Positions 1-7,596 of a stretch of DNA of 20,029 nucleotides are shown piece by piece. The position numbers were made by a program, and so were the translations under genes. The notes beneath the pieces were generated by a model that searched no databases, was not told the DNA's origin, and saw only the letters and a list, made by a program, of their open reading frames with translations. The first letter of the stretch is position 1, and every line of letters starts with the position of its first letter. Source of the DNA: a virus; the IMG/VR virus record IMGVR_UViG_3300007346_000343, positions 1 through 20,029 of that record, one strand, 5' to 3'.

Positions 1-1647
1 ACCACTCTAATATTTGAAGTTGATTATCCTGTAGATAGTGCTTCTAACTTAGATGAGTTAGATATCTTACATACTGAAATAAGATTTAAAACTCCAACAG
101 TTCCTACTACAGATACTACTGCCGTGCAATCAGCTTTTGCTAATGGTGATGTTTTACTACTTATCCCACACCCTTTAACTAGACAAGAAATATCTATAGA
201 TAAAATTGGTGAAGGATCATTCACATTTACAGCTAAAACGGTTGATACTAGCGGTAATAAAGCAGCAAATGCTGTTGCAGAAAATTTTTCAGTAAGTTTA
301 TCCTCTACTACAGAAGCTATAGTTGCATATAACGAAGCAGCGCCTAATGTTGCAGTTTCTTCTTCGATAGTTAATTCCAATTATGGAGATAATAACTTTG
401 TTTCAGTGAATGAATCAGATAATGGTGGTTTTGTGTATGATGTTGATCCTATCACCTCTCCTATAGTTGGTTCAGATACTCCTTCAACAGTATATGAAGA
501 TGCAAATGCTACAGCTTCAGGATTTAGTTGGTCTTCACAGTCAGGAGATACTGATAGAACAGACTTATTGATTACTTCTAGTAATGCTTCATATATTTCC
601 CCTGTAAGAGACTTAGGATCAACTATTAAAGGATCACTAGTAGTATCTTCTAGTGTTAGTAGTAATCTGCTTAAAACAGTAACTGAACTTAGTGAGGTGT
701 TGATAGAAGGGGTTTCTGAAGCTAGTCCTTCAGCGAACGTATTATTCGATGCTGACTTTGAAATAGGTACTGTTGTTGGTTACTCTAATACTGAACATAC
801 ATTCAGCTTTAGTTCTACACATTCTACAATAGTTGATAATTCAGCTAATACTCGTATATTTGCTATTTTAAACCCAGGGCAAGAAGTAGTTGGTGAGGTA
901 GAACCAGGAGACGATATTTCTAATGTATATAGTTATGCTTTTATAGCAGGAGCTATTAATGCTTATGCAGTTGAGTTAAGTAACGTTTATTTTGCGAATG
1001 GTCAAGCAGTTCCTTTAGGAAATGCAAGTAGTAGTACAGCTTTATCTAATTTAACACAAAGTGGCAACACTTATAAACTAATTGATTTATCTCAGTTTAC
1101 TGATACTTTTGGTTCTTTAGACTTCACACCAGATATTACTTTATCTAAAAATACATTTGCAAGATTTTCTAGCGCTAATGTATTCTCTTCTGCAGACGCA
1201 GGATCTTCAAAGCCTCACGGAAATGTAGATCCTGATTTGTTCACATCAACTTCTTTAGATGGAAACTGGACAAAGCAAGTCAGCGGAGTTAGGCAGTTTA
1301 GATATTTCCAAGTTAGAGTAGATCTAGATATTGATAACTATGATGAAAATAATGCAAATGCATTTCTAGATGAGCTTTCTTATGAAGTTTTAGCACAAAG
1401 AAAAACATTTTCTACTACTGTCACCACGACTGGTAATATTTTAGGAAATTCAGCAGTAGACTATAGCAGTACTAGCTTTTATAATATACCTGATGTTATC
1501 ACTCAAGTACTATCTGAGGGATCTTATATTGCAAAAACTAGTAGTTTGACAAATCAAGGGTGCAATGTTAGAATAATAGACACTACGACAGGAAATATTG
1601 TAACTACTGAAGGTATAGAAATACTAGTTACTGCATTAGGGGCATAG
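1..1647 (+). CDS. Tail fibre / host-specificity protein, C-terminal part (partial at left edge)
   Basis: The reading frame is open from base 1, so the GTG at 124 is an internal codon and the gene begins outside the window; 548 codons are visible. The protein is rich in Ser, Thr, Val, Asn and Asp, has no membrane segment and only one cysteine, near its end. Long stretches alternate small polar and beta-branched residues, as in beta-rich phage fibres and baseplate-hub proteins. Around residues 435-460 it has RQFRYFQVRVDLDIDN, a pattern I associate with the C-terminal modules of marine phage tail proteins. It is followed after one base by a second fibre-like gene and then the lysis genes. The role in adsorption is inferred from composition and position; no exact family is claimed. 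Confidence 0.6.
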   Translation, partial: TTLIFEVDYPVDSASNLDELDILHTEIRFKTPTVPTTDTTAVQSAFANGDVLLLIPHPLTRQEISIDKIGEGSFTFTAKTVDTSGNKAANAVAENFSVSLSSTTEAIVAYNEAAPNVAVSSSIVNSNYGDNNFVSVNESDNGGFVYDVDPITSPIVGSDTPSTVYEDANATASGFSWSSQSGDTDRTDLLITSSNASYISPVRDLGSTIKGSLVVSSSVSSNLLKTVTELSEVLIEGVSEASPSANVLFDADFEIGTVVGYSNTEHTFSFSSTHSTIVDNSANTRIFAILNPGQEVVGEVEPGDDISNVYSYAFIAGAINAYAVELSNVYFANGQAVPLGNASSSTALSNLTQSGNTYKLIDLSQFTDTFGSLDFTPDITLSKNTFARFSSANVFSSADAGSSKPHGNVDPDLFTSTSLDGNWTKQVSGVRQFRYFQVRVDLDIDNYDENNANAFLDELSYEVLAQRKTFSTTVTTTGNILGNSAVDYSSTSFYNIPDVITQVLSEGSYIAKTSSLTNQGCNVRIIDTTTGNIVTTEGIEILVTALGA

Positions 1648-1648
1648 A

Positions 1649-2281
1649 ATGGCAATAACCACGTCAAATACATTTCATATTCCAGCTAATTCTGATACCA
1701 TCTCTTCAGCTAGAGGGTATTGGAATTCTAGTTTTAAATCAATCTTGCAAAATTTTGCAAGTGCAAATGCTATTCCAGTTACAACAAATCTTAATTATGA
1801 AGGATCTTTAACAACTGCGCCGGAAGGTATGTTATATTATAACTCTAATACAGGAGGTATATATGTAAATACTACAGGGTCAGATATGAATTTTGGATCT
1901 GGCCCATACGGCACTTTTAGACGACTAGGACTGGGTACTAGAGCCTATGATGATATAGCAACTGCTGCATCCAATGATGCACATTTAGATCCAGGGGAAC
2001 TCATCGTTGTAATTAATGATACTGCAGGTGCCTCTAACAATAGAGTATATTTAGTTTCAGACTCTAGTAAAACACTTGTAGATGTTTCTGTTCCTTACGA
2101 CAGAACTGTACCTAATACAGCAATACAAGCTGAAACTATTACTCAGTACGAAATTGCAGATGGAGCTATTACGAGTGCTAAAATAGCTGATGGCACAGTA
2201 ATAGCTGCTGATATTGAAGACGAAACTATAACAGATTCTAAACTTGACTCATCTCTAGTTATGTTAGGGATGGTACTATAG
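1649..2281 (+). CDS. Fibre-like structural protein with short isoleucine-lysine repeats
   Basis: A 210-residue protein starting one base after the previous stop, so it is probably translationally coupled to it. The N-terminal half has Asn/Thr/Gly-rich beta-type sequence with YYNSNTGGIYVNT near residue 65. Residues about 165-205 contain a tandem pattern built on I-x-x-A-K-I-A-D-G and D-I-x-D-E-T-I-T-x-S-K-L, an approximately ten-residue repeat seen in many phage fibre and collar proteins, where it forms extended beta structure. There is no signal peptide or membrane segment. It probably forms part of the fibre or its attachment. I do not recognise a named family, so the functional call rests on repeat style and neighbourhood. 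Confidence 0.55.
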   Translation: MAITTSNTFHIPANSDTISSARGYWNSSFKSILQNFASANAIPVTTNLNYEGSLTTAPEGMLYYNSNTGGIYVNTTGSDMNFGSGPYGTFRRLGLGTRAYDDIATAASNDAHLDPGELIVVINDTAGASNNRVYLVSDSSKTLVDVSVPYDRTVPNTAIQAETITQYEIADGAITSAKIADGTVIAADIEDETITDSKLDSSLVMLGMVL

Positions 2282-2290
2282 GAGATAATA

Positions 2291-2737
2291 ATGAATATTG
2301 ATAAACTTAGAGAGGAAATTGCATATGACGAAGGAGTTGTTCACGAAATTTATTTGGATCATCTTGGGCTTCCCACTTTTGGTATTGGTCATCTTGTGCT
2401 TGAGAGCGATCCAGAACATGGACTACCCGTCGGAACGGCTATATCTGAGTCTAGATGCAATGAGGCCTTCGAATCAGATATCCAAACAGTCTTGTCTGAC
2501 TGCAACAAGCTTTACGAAGACTTTGAAGATCTGCCAGAAGAAGCTCAGAGAATAATCGCTAACATGATGTTCAATATGGGACGTCCTCGTCTCTCAAAAT
2601 TTAAAGGCATGAAAGCTGGAGTTGATGCTCGTGATTGGAATCGTGCTGCTGATGAGATGGTAGATTCTCGTTGGTATCGTCAGGTTACAAAACGTGCTGA
2701 TAGACTAGTAGAACGTATGAGAGCAATAGATGCTTAA
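2291..2737 (+). CDS. Endolysin, T4-type lysozyme (GH24)
   Basis: A 148-residue lysozyme that would cut the beta-1,4 bond between N-acetylmuramic acid and N-acetylglucosamine in peptidoglycan. The GH24 triad is intact: Glu14 in YDEG, Asp23 in YLDHLG and Thr29 in PTFGIGH, with the same spacing as Glu11, Asp20 and Thr26 of T4 lysozyme. The C-terminal region keeps the family pattern (MMFNMG near residue 92, SRWYRQVTKRADR near residue 126). There is no signal peptide or SAR segment, so release should need a holin, as in T4. An AGGAG site precedes the ATG. The 3' end overlaps the i-spanin start by 8 bases, tying it to a complete lysis cassette. It is slightly shorter than T4 lysozyme (164 residues). 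Confidence 0.93.
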   Translation: MNIDKLREEIAYDEGVVHEIYLDHLGLPTFGIGHLVLESDPEHGLPVGTAISESRCNEAFESDIQTVLSDCNKLYEDFEDLPEEAQRIIANMMFNMGRPRLSKFKGMKAGVDARDWNRAADEMVDSRWYRQVTKRADRLVERMRAIDA

Positions 2738-3233
2738 AATATACGCATTAATTATTATCTTAGGTATTTTAGGAGGAGTAGGATATAGTGCAAAGTACTA
2801 TTATGATACTACTCAAGCTACTATTGCTACATTAAGAGAAAATAATGCACAGCTTGAAGTAGCTGTACAAACAGCTACTGAAAGTATAGAGACACTTCAG
2901 GCAGATGCTGCAAAGATATCTAAACTAAACACACAACTTCAATCTGACTTACAAAAAGCAGAAGCATATACTGATGAGCTTCGTGGTAAGTTAAGTCGTA
3001 TGAACTTAGTAGTAGAAGCTTTAAAAGATGCAGCAGTATTAGAAGGAAAGATGAATGGCGCTACAGCAAAACTATGGCGTAACTTTATGGAAGACACTGG
3101 TAATACTGAGCAGTATCCTCTTCCTGAGTGGTTGCGTAGGGAGGACTCCGGAGCCGGAGATCAAAGTAGTAACGAAGATCGAGAAGACGCAAATACAAAT
3201 AGCGTCGAGACCGAAACCACTCCAGCTAGTTGA
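2730..3233 (+). CDS. Inner-membrane spanin (i-spanin, Rz-like)
   Basis: A 167-residue protein with one N-terminal membrane segment (about residues 4-21) followed by a long heptad-rich coiled coil (about residues 28-100) and a hydrophilic Glu/Asn/Thr-rich tail. This is the N-in, C-out topology of lambda Rz-type i-spanins, which join an outer-membrane lipoprotein to fuse the two membranes at lysis. Position is the strongest support: it overlaps the endolysin end and is itself overlapped in another frame by a lipoprotein gene. The tail from about residue 135 is low complexity, as expected where the DNA must also code for the o-spanin. Spanins diverge too far for sequence identity to help, so the call rests on architecture and synteny. 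Confidence 0.82.
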   Translation: MLKIYALIIILGILGGVGYSAKYYYDTTQATIATLRENNAQLEVAVQTATESIETLQADAAKISKLNTQLQSDLQKAEAYTDELRGKLSRMNLVVEALKDAAVLEGKMNGATAKLWRNFMEDTGNTEQYPLPEWLRREDSGAGDQSSNEDREDANTNSVETETTPAS

Positions 3234-3465
3234 TACTAGAGTAAGAGTAGTTACTAAAGACACCTTAGATACTTTTTTATCTGAGTTTGAAGAACAGTAT
3301 GGTAATATTGTTTTTGTGGCTTTAAGTATGCAAGATTATGAAAATCTCGCCTTAAATATAGCCGATTTAAAAAGATATATTAATCAACAGAAAGAAATTA
3401 TAGTGTACTATGAAAAAATAGCTACTGATGAGGAAGACGGCGCCTCTATAGAAATAAAAAATTAA
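3055..3465 (+). CDS. Outer-membrane spanin lipoprotein (o-spanin, Rz1-like), overlapping the i-spanin
   Basis: A 136-residue protein whose first 179 bases lie inside the i-spanin gene in a different frame. Residues 12-27 form a lipoprotein signal ending in the lipobox LSGC, so Cys27 should be lipidated and anchored in the outer membrane. Mature residues 28-50 are Pro-, Lys- and Glu-rich. The ATG at 3055 is preceded by AAGGA at 3043-3047, a normal site placed inside the i-spanin gene. Phage Rz1 genes are typically nested in or overlapping Rz, so the overlap itself supports the assignment. It is longer than lambda Rz1; residues about 65-136 continue as a helical, charged periplasmic region that could contact the i-spanin. 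Confidence 0.85.
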   Translation: MALQQNYGVTLWKTLVILSSILFLSGCVGRTPEPEIKVVTKIEKTQIQIASRPKPLQLVDTRVRVVTKDTLDTFLSEFEEQYGNIVFVALSMQDYENLALNIADLKRYINQQKEIIVYYEKIATDEEDGASIEIKN

Positions 3466-3495
3466 GTAAAAAATAAAAGCCGTAAAGGAAAGCTT

Positions 3496-3963
3496 ATGCT
3501 AGATCCAGTTTCAGCGTTAGCAACCGCATCTGCGGCTTTTAATGTTATTAAAAAAGGGTTTGAAGTAGGAAGAGATATAGAACAAATGGCAGGCGACTTA
3601 GGTCGCTGGATGGGTGCAATGTCTGATCTTTCTGAAGCTGAACACCAAATTAAAAATCCTCCGATCTTTAAGAAACTTTTTGCTGGCAAGTCAGTTGAAC
3701 AAGAAGCGATGGAGATATTCGCGGCAAAGAAAAAAGCCGAACAAATGAGAGAAGAACTCAAGCAATATATCCAATGGTCACTTGGAACAAGAGCTTGGGA
3801 TGAACTCATTCGAATGGAAGGTCAGATCCGTAAAGAGCGTCAAGAAACTCTTTATAACCAAGCTCGTAGGCGACAAAAGTTCGTAGAGATACTTACTATT
3901 GGTATTGCAATAAGTATAGGTATTGTTTTGTTAACAACTGCTGCACTGGTATTAAAAGGATGA
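3496..3963 (+). CDS. Unknown protein, helical with a C-terminal membrane anchor
   Basis: A 155-residue protein of unknown function. It starts at an ATG preceded by AAAGGA. Residues 1-30 are an Ala-rich helix without a charged signal n-region. The middle (about residues 65-125) is a strongly charged, helical, coiled-coil-like stretch with AKKKAEQMREELKQYIQW, and residues about 131-153 form a hydrophobic segment ending in Lys-Gly, a tail anchor. Such a protein would face the cytoplasm with its C terminus in the inner membrane. From memory this type of sequence recurs in marine T4-like phages without a known role. The stop overlaps the next start as ATGA, so the two genes are coupled. Confidence 0.75.
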   Translation: MLDPVSALATASAAFNVIKKGFEVGRDIEQMAGDLGRWMGAMSDLSEAEHQIKNPPIFKKLFAGKSVEQEAMEIFAAKKKAEQMREELKQYIQWSLGTRAWDELIRMEGQIRKERQETLYNQARRRQKFVEILTIGIAISIGIVLLTTAALVLKG

Positions 3964-4193
3964 TCCACGTATTTTTACTTATGGTATATTTGGGCACTGG
4001 TGATGATAGACGACTTATCTCAAATGATATGTATTTTAGAGATATAAATGATTGTAACTATTTTGCAAAAGAACTAACAAAAACCTATGGTAATTATAAC
4101 TATAATGACTTTATTGACCCAAGAGACAAAATAACTGCTTATTGTACCCCAAAATATATCAATGAGGGAACAGTAAGTATTAACATTTATTAG
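3960..4193 (+). CDS. Small unknown protein, possibly exported
   Basis: A 77-residue protein starting in an ATGA overlap with the upstream gene. The N terminus (residues 3-12, HVFLLMVYLG) is hydrophobic but short and lacks basic residues, so it could be a weak signal or just a buried strand. The remainder is Asp-, Asn- and Tyr-rich with two cysteines (Cys32, Cys62), compatible with one disulfide if exported. There is no recognisable domain. It directly precedes a run of genes with clear signal peptides, which makes an envelope location plausible but not shown. Confidence 0.6.
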   Translation: MIHVFLLMVYLGTGDDRRLISNDMYFRDINDCNYFAKELTKTYGNYNYNDFIDPRDKITAYCTPKYINEGTVSINIY

Positions 4194-4201
4194 GAGATTT
4201 T

Positions 4202-4741
4202 ATGTTTAAGTGGATAGTATTATTTTCAGCACTATTAGTATCAACTGTTGTATATGCTGAAGTGATTGAGACGGACTCAACTACAAGAAGTACTGTGACT
4301 ACAAATGGTGAAATGACTACTACAGTAAAATCACCACCACCTTCTGCTATTTCACCACAATTAGGGGCGAATAGTAATAGTGATTTGTGTACGATCGGTG
4401 TAGCTGGCGCAGTACAAACACAGATTCTTGGTATCTCTGCGGGTACTACATTTACCGAAGAGAATTGTTTAAGGCTTAAGAATGCTAAGACTCTATATGA
4501 TATGGGAATGAAAGTCGCTGCTGTTTCTGTCATGTGTCAAGATGAAAATGTATTTGATGCCATGATGATGGCAGGAACACCATGTCCTTATGAAGGTCAA
4601 ATTGGTGAAGCTGCAAAGATTGGTTGGGAATCACATGAAGAGTCTCAATTAGAAAAAGTTGGGGCTGAGGAGAAAACAAATGTTAAAGAGACTGCTACTT
4701 GGGGCATTGGTGGCCTTCTCACCCTCTTACTCTTACTCTGA
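4202..4741 (+). CDS. Exported protein of unknown function with four cysteines and a hydrophobic C-tail
   Basis: A 179-residue protein with AGGAG just upstream of the ATG and a clear Sec signal peptide (residues 1-19, cleavage likely after VVYA). A Thr/Ser/Pro-rich linker (about residues 24-55) leads to a compact domain with Cys63, Cys89, Cys112 and Cys128, enough for two disulfides; motifs include DLCTIGVAGAVQ and AGTPCPY. The last dozen residues (GIGGLLTLLLLL) are hydrophobic and could insert into a membrane. Those last codons also encode, in another frame, the signal peptide of the next gene. It resembles, from memory, an uncharacterised protein common in marine phages. An envelope location is strongly suggested; the function is unknown. 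Confidence 0.75.
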   Translation: MFKWIVLFSALLVSTVVYAEVIETDSTTRSTVTTNGEMTTTVKSPPPSAISPQLGANSNSDLCTIGVAGAVQTQILGISAGTTFTEENCLRLKNAKTLYDMGMKVAAVSVMCQDENVFDAMMMAGTPCPYEGQIGEAAKIGWESHEESQLEKVGAEEKTNVKETATWGIGGLLTLLLLL

Positions 4742-5573
4742 GAGTATTGCTCCATACTTTGGAACGACCGGAAATGCTGCAGCAGGTGGAACGACTTGGA
4801 GTATGGATAACGTGCTTCCAACACCTCCGGGCCTCGATATTAATGGAGTGATTTATAACTATACAATTCAAAAAGATGTTGATGACTCAGTTAATGTTCA
4901 TGTTCAGAATGAAAATGCTGCTGGTACTGGATATATTTTTAGAGAAACCGATGAGTGGAAGCCCGGGTCTCTTGGTGGTACAGAGATAAGAAAAGTGGTG
5001 CCAGTCATTCCTAATATTCCAAGAACATCTTGGGGAGATGGCTCAATTGAAGTAGAAGGAGAAGGCTCAGTTACAGATCCTAATGTGGTTTATATGTATA
5101 AAGTAGATCCGTGCTTTAATCCACAATTCGACCCTAATTGTCCTGGATATGAAGTACCGATTCCGGATGTAACAGTCTCAATTGAAATATACGATGCAAC
5201 TAAAGATGAATATGTTAACTTAAATAATGATGAAAGAGTTTTGCTTGAAGAGAATGAAAAAACAGTTGAAGAAGAATTAGATGAAGACGAAGAGGAAGAA
5301 GAGAAGCGTAAAAGAGAATATCGATTAGCTATGTTAGCTGATACAAATGCTGCTCAACTTTTTGCCGAAAGCCAAAGAATACAGCAAATGAATGAGATTA
5401 TGCAGAATCAAATGAATCAGACTTATTTAAATAAAGTCATTAATGGTGGCGTATATAATGAAACAATTAAATTAGTTGATAAGAAAATTGAGGATAATAA
5501 GCAAGGTTTAAGAAATGGTCTTGCACAACAGTTATTGCATGAACAAATGGTGAGCATGCAATATTCTAATTAG
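4680..5573 (+). CDS. Exported protein of unknown function with acidic coiled-coil C-terminal half
   Basis: I place the start at the ATG at 4680 rather than 4659, because GAGGAG at 4667-4672 is correctly spaced for it and the resulting N terminus (MLKRLLLGALVAFSPS) is a proper signal peptide. The protein is then 297 residues. The mature N-terminal part is Gly/Asn/Thr-rich and beta-like. Residues 143-157 contain DPCFNPQFDPNCPGY with its only two cysteines (Cys145, Cys154). Residues about 188-212 are extremely acidic, followed by a Gln/Asn-rich helical region to the end. The first 62 bases overlap the upstream gene. A filament, adhesin or periplasmic scaffold are all possible; I know no characterised homologue. 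Confidence 0.72.
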   Translation: MLKRLLLGALVAFSPSYSYSESIAPYFGTTGNAAAGGTTWSMDNVLPTPPGLDINGVIYNYTIQKDVDDSVNVHVQNENAAGTGYIFRETDEWKPGSLGGTEIRKVVPVIPNIPRTSWGDGSIEVEGEGSVTDPNVVYMYKVDPCFNPQFDPNCPGYEVPIPDVTVSIEIYDATKDEYVNLNNDERVLLEENEKTVEEELDEDEEEEEKRKREYRLAMLADTNAAQLFAESQRIQQMNEIMQNQMNQTYLNKVINGGVYNETIKLVDKKIEDNKQGLRNGLAQQLLHEQMVSMQYSN

Positions 5574-5582
5574 GAGAATATA

Positions 5583-6086
5583 ATGTTCAATAGAATATTA
5601 CTAATAACAGTATTAATAATATCAGCAACTAAAGTTATTGCTGAAGAAGTTCCGATTCAAGGTACAGTGCAGTCTCGTTGTGTTATAACAACAGATACCC
5701 CAGGTGTCTATGGGAACCCAAATGCATATACCCTTACAACTGCATCTGCGGATGGTGGTGTACAACCTATCGTAAGATATGATGTAACACTTGCTAATGC
5801 ATATTATGCTCAGATCACTACACCAACTTCATTTGCGCAAAGTCCTTCTTTGTCAGATACAGTTACATGGACTGGATCGACCGAAGTAAGCTCCGTATCA
5901 GATGCAACGAATATGGGTTCATACGAAACAAACAAAGTGACATTTGGTCAGACTACACAATATGATTTGACTGCGACTGGTTCAACTTGGTTTAAGTCCA
6001 GTTCAACTGCGACCTATGGTGGAAATAAAGCATTTCCGGGCGGATCATATACAGCTAATATTGAAGCTGTTTGTATAGCAAAATAA
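5583..6086 (+). CDS. Exported fimbrin-like beta-sandwich protein (tentative)
   Basis: A 167-residue protein with AGGAG before the ATG and a signal peptide (residues 1-20, cleavage after KVIA). The mature protein is Thr/Ser/Gly-rich and almost entirely beta-type. It has one cysteine near each end (Cys33 in VQSRC, Cys164 in EAVCIAK), the last followed only by IAK. Its layout, a Cys-containing first strand and a terminal strand after PGGSYTANIEA, is reminiscent of pilin-like and spore-coat-U-like subunits, in which a single domain is closed by terminal strands. That comparison is only of layout; no sequence identity is claimed. It sits between other exported proteins, which suggests a joint extracytoplasmic assembly. 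It could instead be an independent envelope-binding decoy. Confidence 0.7.
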   Translation: MFNRILLITVLIISATKVIAEEVPIQGTVQSRCVITTDTPGVYGNPNAYTLTTASADGGVQPIVRYDVTLANAYYAQITTPTSFAQSPSLSDTVTWTGSTEVSSVSDATNMGSYETNKVTFGQTTQYDLTATGSTWFKSSSTATYGGNKAFPGGSYTANIEAVCIAK

Positions 6087-6087
6087 T

Positions 6088-6459
6088 ATGATAAAATATA
6101 TAAGTATATTATTGGTATTACTAGTACCTTTATCTTCGTTTGCGCATGAGATGACTCCTACTTATCCTAAGTGGAGAATATCTTCATATGAAGGTTTATT
6201 AGTAACAGAAATGCAGATGTTTAATAAAAGATATGATGTAGAGTACTATGAAATAGCAGTATTAGATGAGGAATGGAATCCTATCCCTTTTGTATCTTCT
6301 TATAAAATATTTAAATTAGATTATCTTGGTAAAATAAATTTTGAAATTTATATTAGAGAGCAAGATAAAGATAAAGTAGAGTATGTATGTTCTAGGTCAA
6401 AAATGAGAGATAAAAAAGCTCCGGGAATTACTTCTATGATCTGCTCGAGATTTGAATGA
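6088..6459 (+). CDS. Exported Ig-like small protein of unknown function
   Basis: A 123-residue protein with a signal peptide (residues 1-19, cleavage before HEMTPTYP). The mature part (about 104 residues) has alternating hydrophobic strands and conserved-looking pieces MTPTYPKW, MFNKRYDVEYYEIAVLD and EYVCSRSK; cysteines at 101 and 119 could pair. The size and strand pattern resemble a single immunoglobulin-like domain, such as one half of a pilus chaperone, but the match is only structural guesswork. The ATG follows the preceding stop by one base with no strong ribosome binding site, so translation probably depends on coupling. Its position directly after the fimbrin-like gene is suggestive of partnership. 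Confidence 0.68.
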   Translation: MIKYISILLVLLVPLSSFAHEMTPTYPKWRISSYEGLLVTEMQMFNKRYDVEYYEIAVLDEEWNPIPFVSSYKIFKLDYLGKINFEIYIREQDKDKVEYVCSRSKMRDKKAPGITSMICSRFE

Positions 6460-6863
6460 GAAAATTTTTAATTATTATAAGCTTATTTCCTACTATAGCT
6501 TTAGCAGAAAGTAGTTCGTTAAACTTACAGCTACCAAATGCTGGTTCGTCATATGGGCAAGATGCATTTCGTTCTGGTGAAATGGATTGTAAAAACTCGA
6601 TTGGCGGTGGAACAAATCTAGAATTCGGGGTAACGGGAATTATTGATAATTATGAATCACCACTTAATCAAAATGACTCATCAGTAGGAAGTAGCACTAA
6701 AGATGTAGGTGTCTATGCTCGAATTACTATTCCGCTTGATGCGCCGAAAGAACGAATTAACTGTAATACACTATACCAATTAGAGTTAAAAAGGAAAAGG
6801 TTAGAAATATTAAAGCTTGAACAAGAGCTGGCAAGACTACAAGCGCTACAAAACGAGGAATGA
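6456..6863 (+). CDS. Exported protein with C-terminal coiled coil, unknown function
   Basis: A 135-residue protein beginning in an ATGA overlap with the previous gene. The signal peptide covers residues 1-17 (cleavage after IALA). The mature N-terminal domain has LNLQLPNAGSSYG, Cys45, a Gly-rich strand, then DVGVYARITIPLDAP and Cys103. Residues 106-135 form a regular Leu/Lys/Glu heptad helix able to oligomerise. The two cysteines are likely paired in the periplasm. It completes the run of signal-peptide genes from 4202. A trimeric or higher periplasmic stalk is possible; no known family is recognised. Confidence 0.72.
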   Translation: MRKFLIIISLFPTIALAESSSLNLQLPNAGSSYGQDAFRSGEMDCKNSIGGGTNLEFGVTGIIDNYESPLNQNDSSVGSSTKDVGVYARITIPLDAPKERINCNTLYQLELKRKRLEILKLEQELARLQALQNEE

Positions 6864-6977
6864 ATGGATAAGACTATATGGATTGTCTATGGTATAGTTG
6901 TTATTACTTCAATAGCAGCACTTCCATTTGTTGTAAGATTACAAACAATGCAGTCTTTTTTATCGATGTGCTTTTAG
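6864..6977 (+). CDS. 37-residue single-span membrane protein
   Basis: A short open frame starting with ATG directly after the TGA of the upstream gene, with GAGGA at 6855-6859 as ribosome binding site (a tight spacing of four bases). It encodes MDKTIWIVYGIVVITSIAALPFVVRLQ and a short polar tail, that is, one membrane span of about 20 residues. It fills what would otherwise be a 123-base gap in a region with almost no non-coding DNA, and the next gene's AGGAG follows its stop. It could be a small holin, pinholin or accessory lysis protein, but nothing specific shows this. Confidence 0.6.
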   Translation: MDKTIWIVYGIVVITSIAALPFVVRLQTMQSFLSMCF

Positions 6978-6986
6978 GAGAATTAG

Positions 6987-7586
6987 ATGGCAAAAGATTT
7001 AGGACAAGAACTTGAAAATATGGAAGAGAGTATCGAGAACCTAAAGAATAAAGAGTTTAGGATTCTTGGTATTAAAGTAACTTTCATGAGTGTATCAGCG
7101 CTTGTTGCTGTTCTCGGTTCTGTACTTGGTGCACTCTATGGTGGTTTCCTAATGTATCAGAAGGTTGAGCAAGCAATTGCGTTTGTTGATCAGCAGGAAG
7201 AATATCAAGAATTGATGGCATCGTATGATCAGCGTATGCAGATAATCGAAACGCAATTAGATGAAGCGATTGGATATGCCAGAGATATTAAAGGTGATTT
7301 GCGCGATGATATTCTTTCGATCGAAAAATCAGTCGATAGAATGGATGATAAAGTTCGTGAAGTAGAAGGTGAAGTTCGTGAAATTATTCAGAACGCAGAA
7401 GAGCGCTTTGAGAATAAAAGAGATGGTCTGCAGAATGACTATGATGAAAAAGCAAATCGTCTACAAGATAGCAACCAAAACCGTATGGATGACCTTGAAG
7501 CAAAGGTTGAACGTGATTTGAAGGATCTAGAAGATCGTCTCGGTAAGAAACTACAGAGAGCATTAGATAACCCACTAGCTAATTAA
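6987..7586 (+). CDS. Membrane-anchored long coiled-coil protein, unknown function
   Basis: A 199-residue protein with AGGAG before the ATG. Residues 1-24 are charged and helical, residues about 27-58 hold one long or two short hydrophobic segments (FMSVSALVAVLGSVLGALYG), and residues about 60-195 are an unbroken, highly charged coiled coil rich in Glu, Asp, Arg and Lys. The predicted picture is an inner-membrane protein with a rod of around 130 residues on one side. No enzyme motif is present. This architecture is shared with i-spanins, but a complete spanin pair is already encoded upstream and no lipoprotein overlaps here, so I do not call it a spanin. It might organise the membrane or virion assembly. 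Confidence 0.75.
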   Translation: MAKDLGQELENMEESIENLKNKEFRILGIKVTFMSVSALVAVLGSVLGALYGGFLMYQKVEQAIAFVDQQEEYQELMASYDQRMQIIETQLDEAIGYARDIKGDLRDDILSIEKSVDRMDDKVREVEGEVREIIQNAEERFENKRDGLQNDYDEKANRLQDSNQNRMDDLEAKVERDLKDLEDRLGKKLQRALDNPLAN

Positions 7587-7596
7587 GGAGCTTTAA

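Noticed and set aside
124-126. GTG as start of the first gene
   Set aside because: The frame is open upstream to base 1 and there is no ribosome binding site, so the gene starts outside the window.
3462-3809. 115-codon - strand frame opposite the gene at 3496
   Set aside because: Shadow frame opposite a well-supported + strand gene; starts and ends in unrelated positions and has no promoter or binding site.
6987-7586. Second i-spanin
   Set aside because: Membrane span plus coiled coil fits, but no lipoprotein gene overlaps or follows, and a full spanin pair already exists at 2730-3465.
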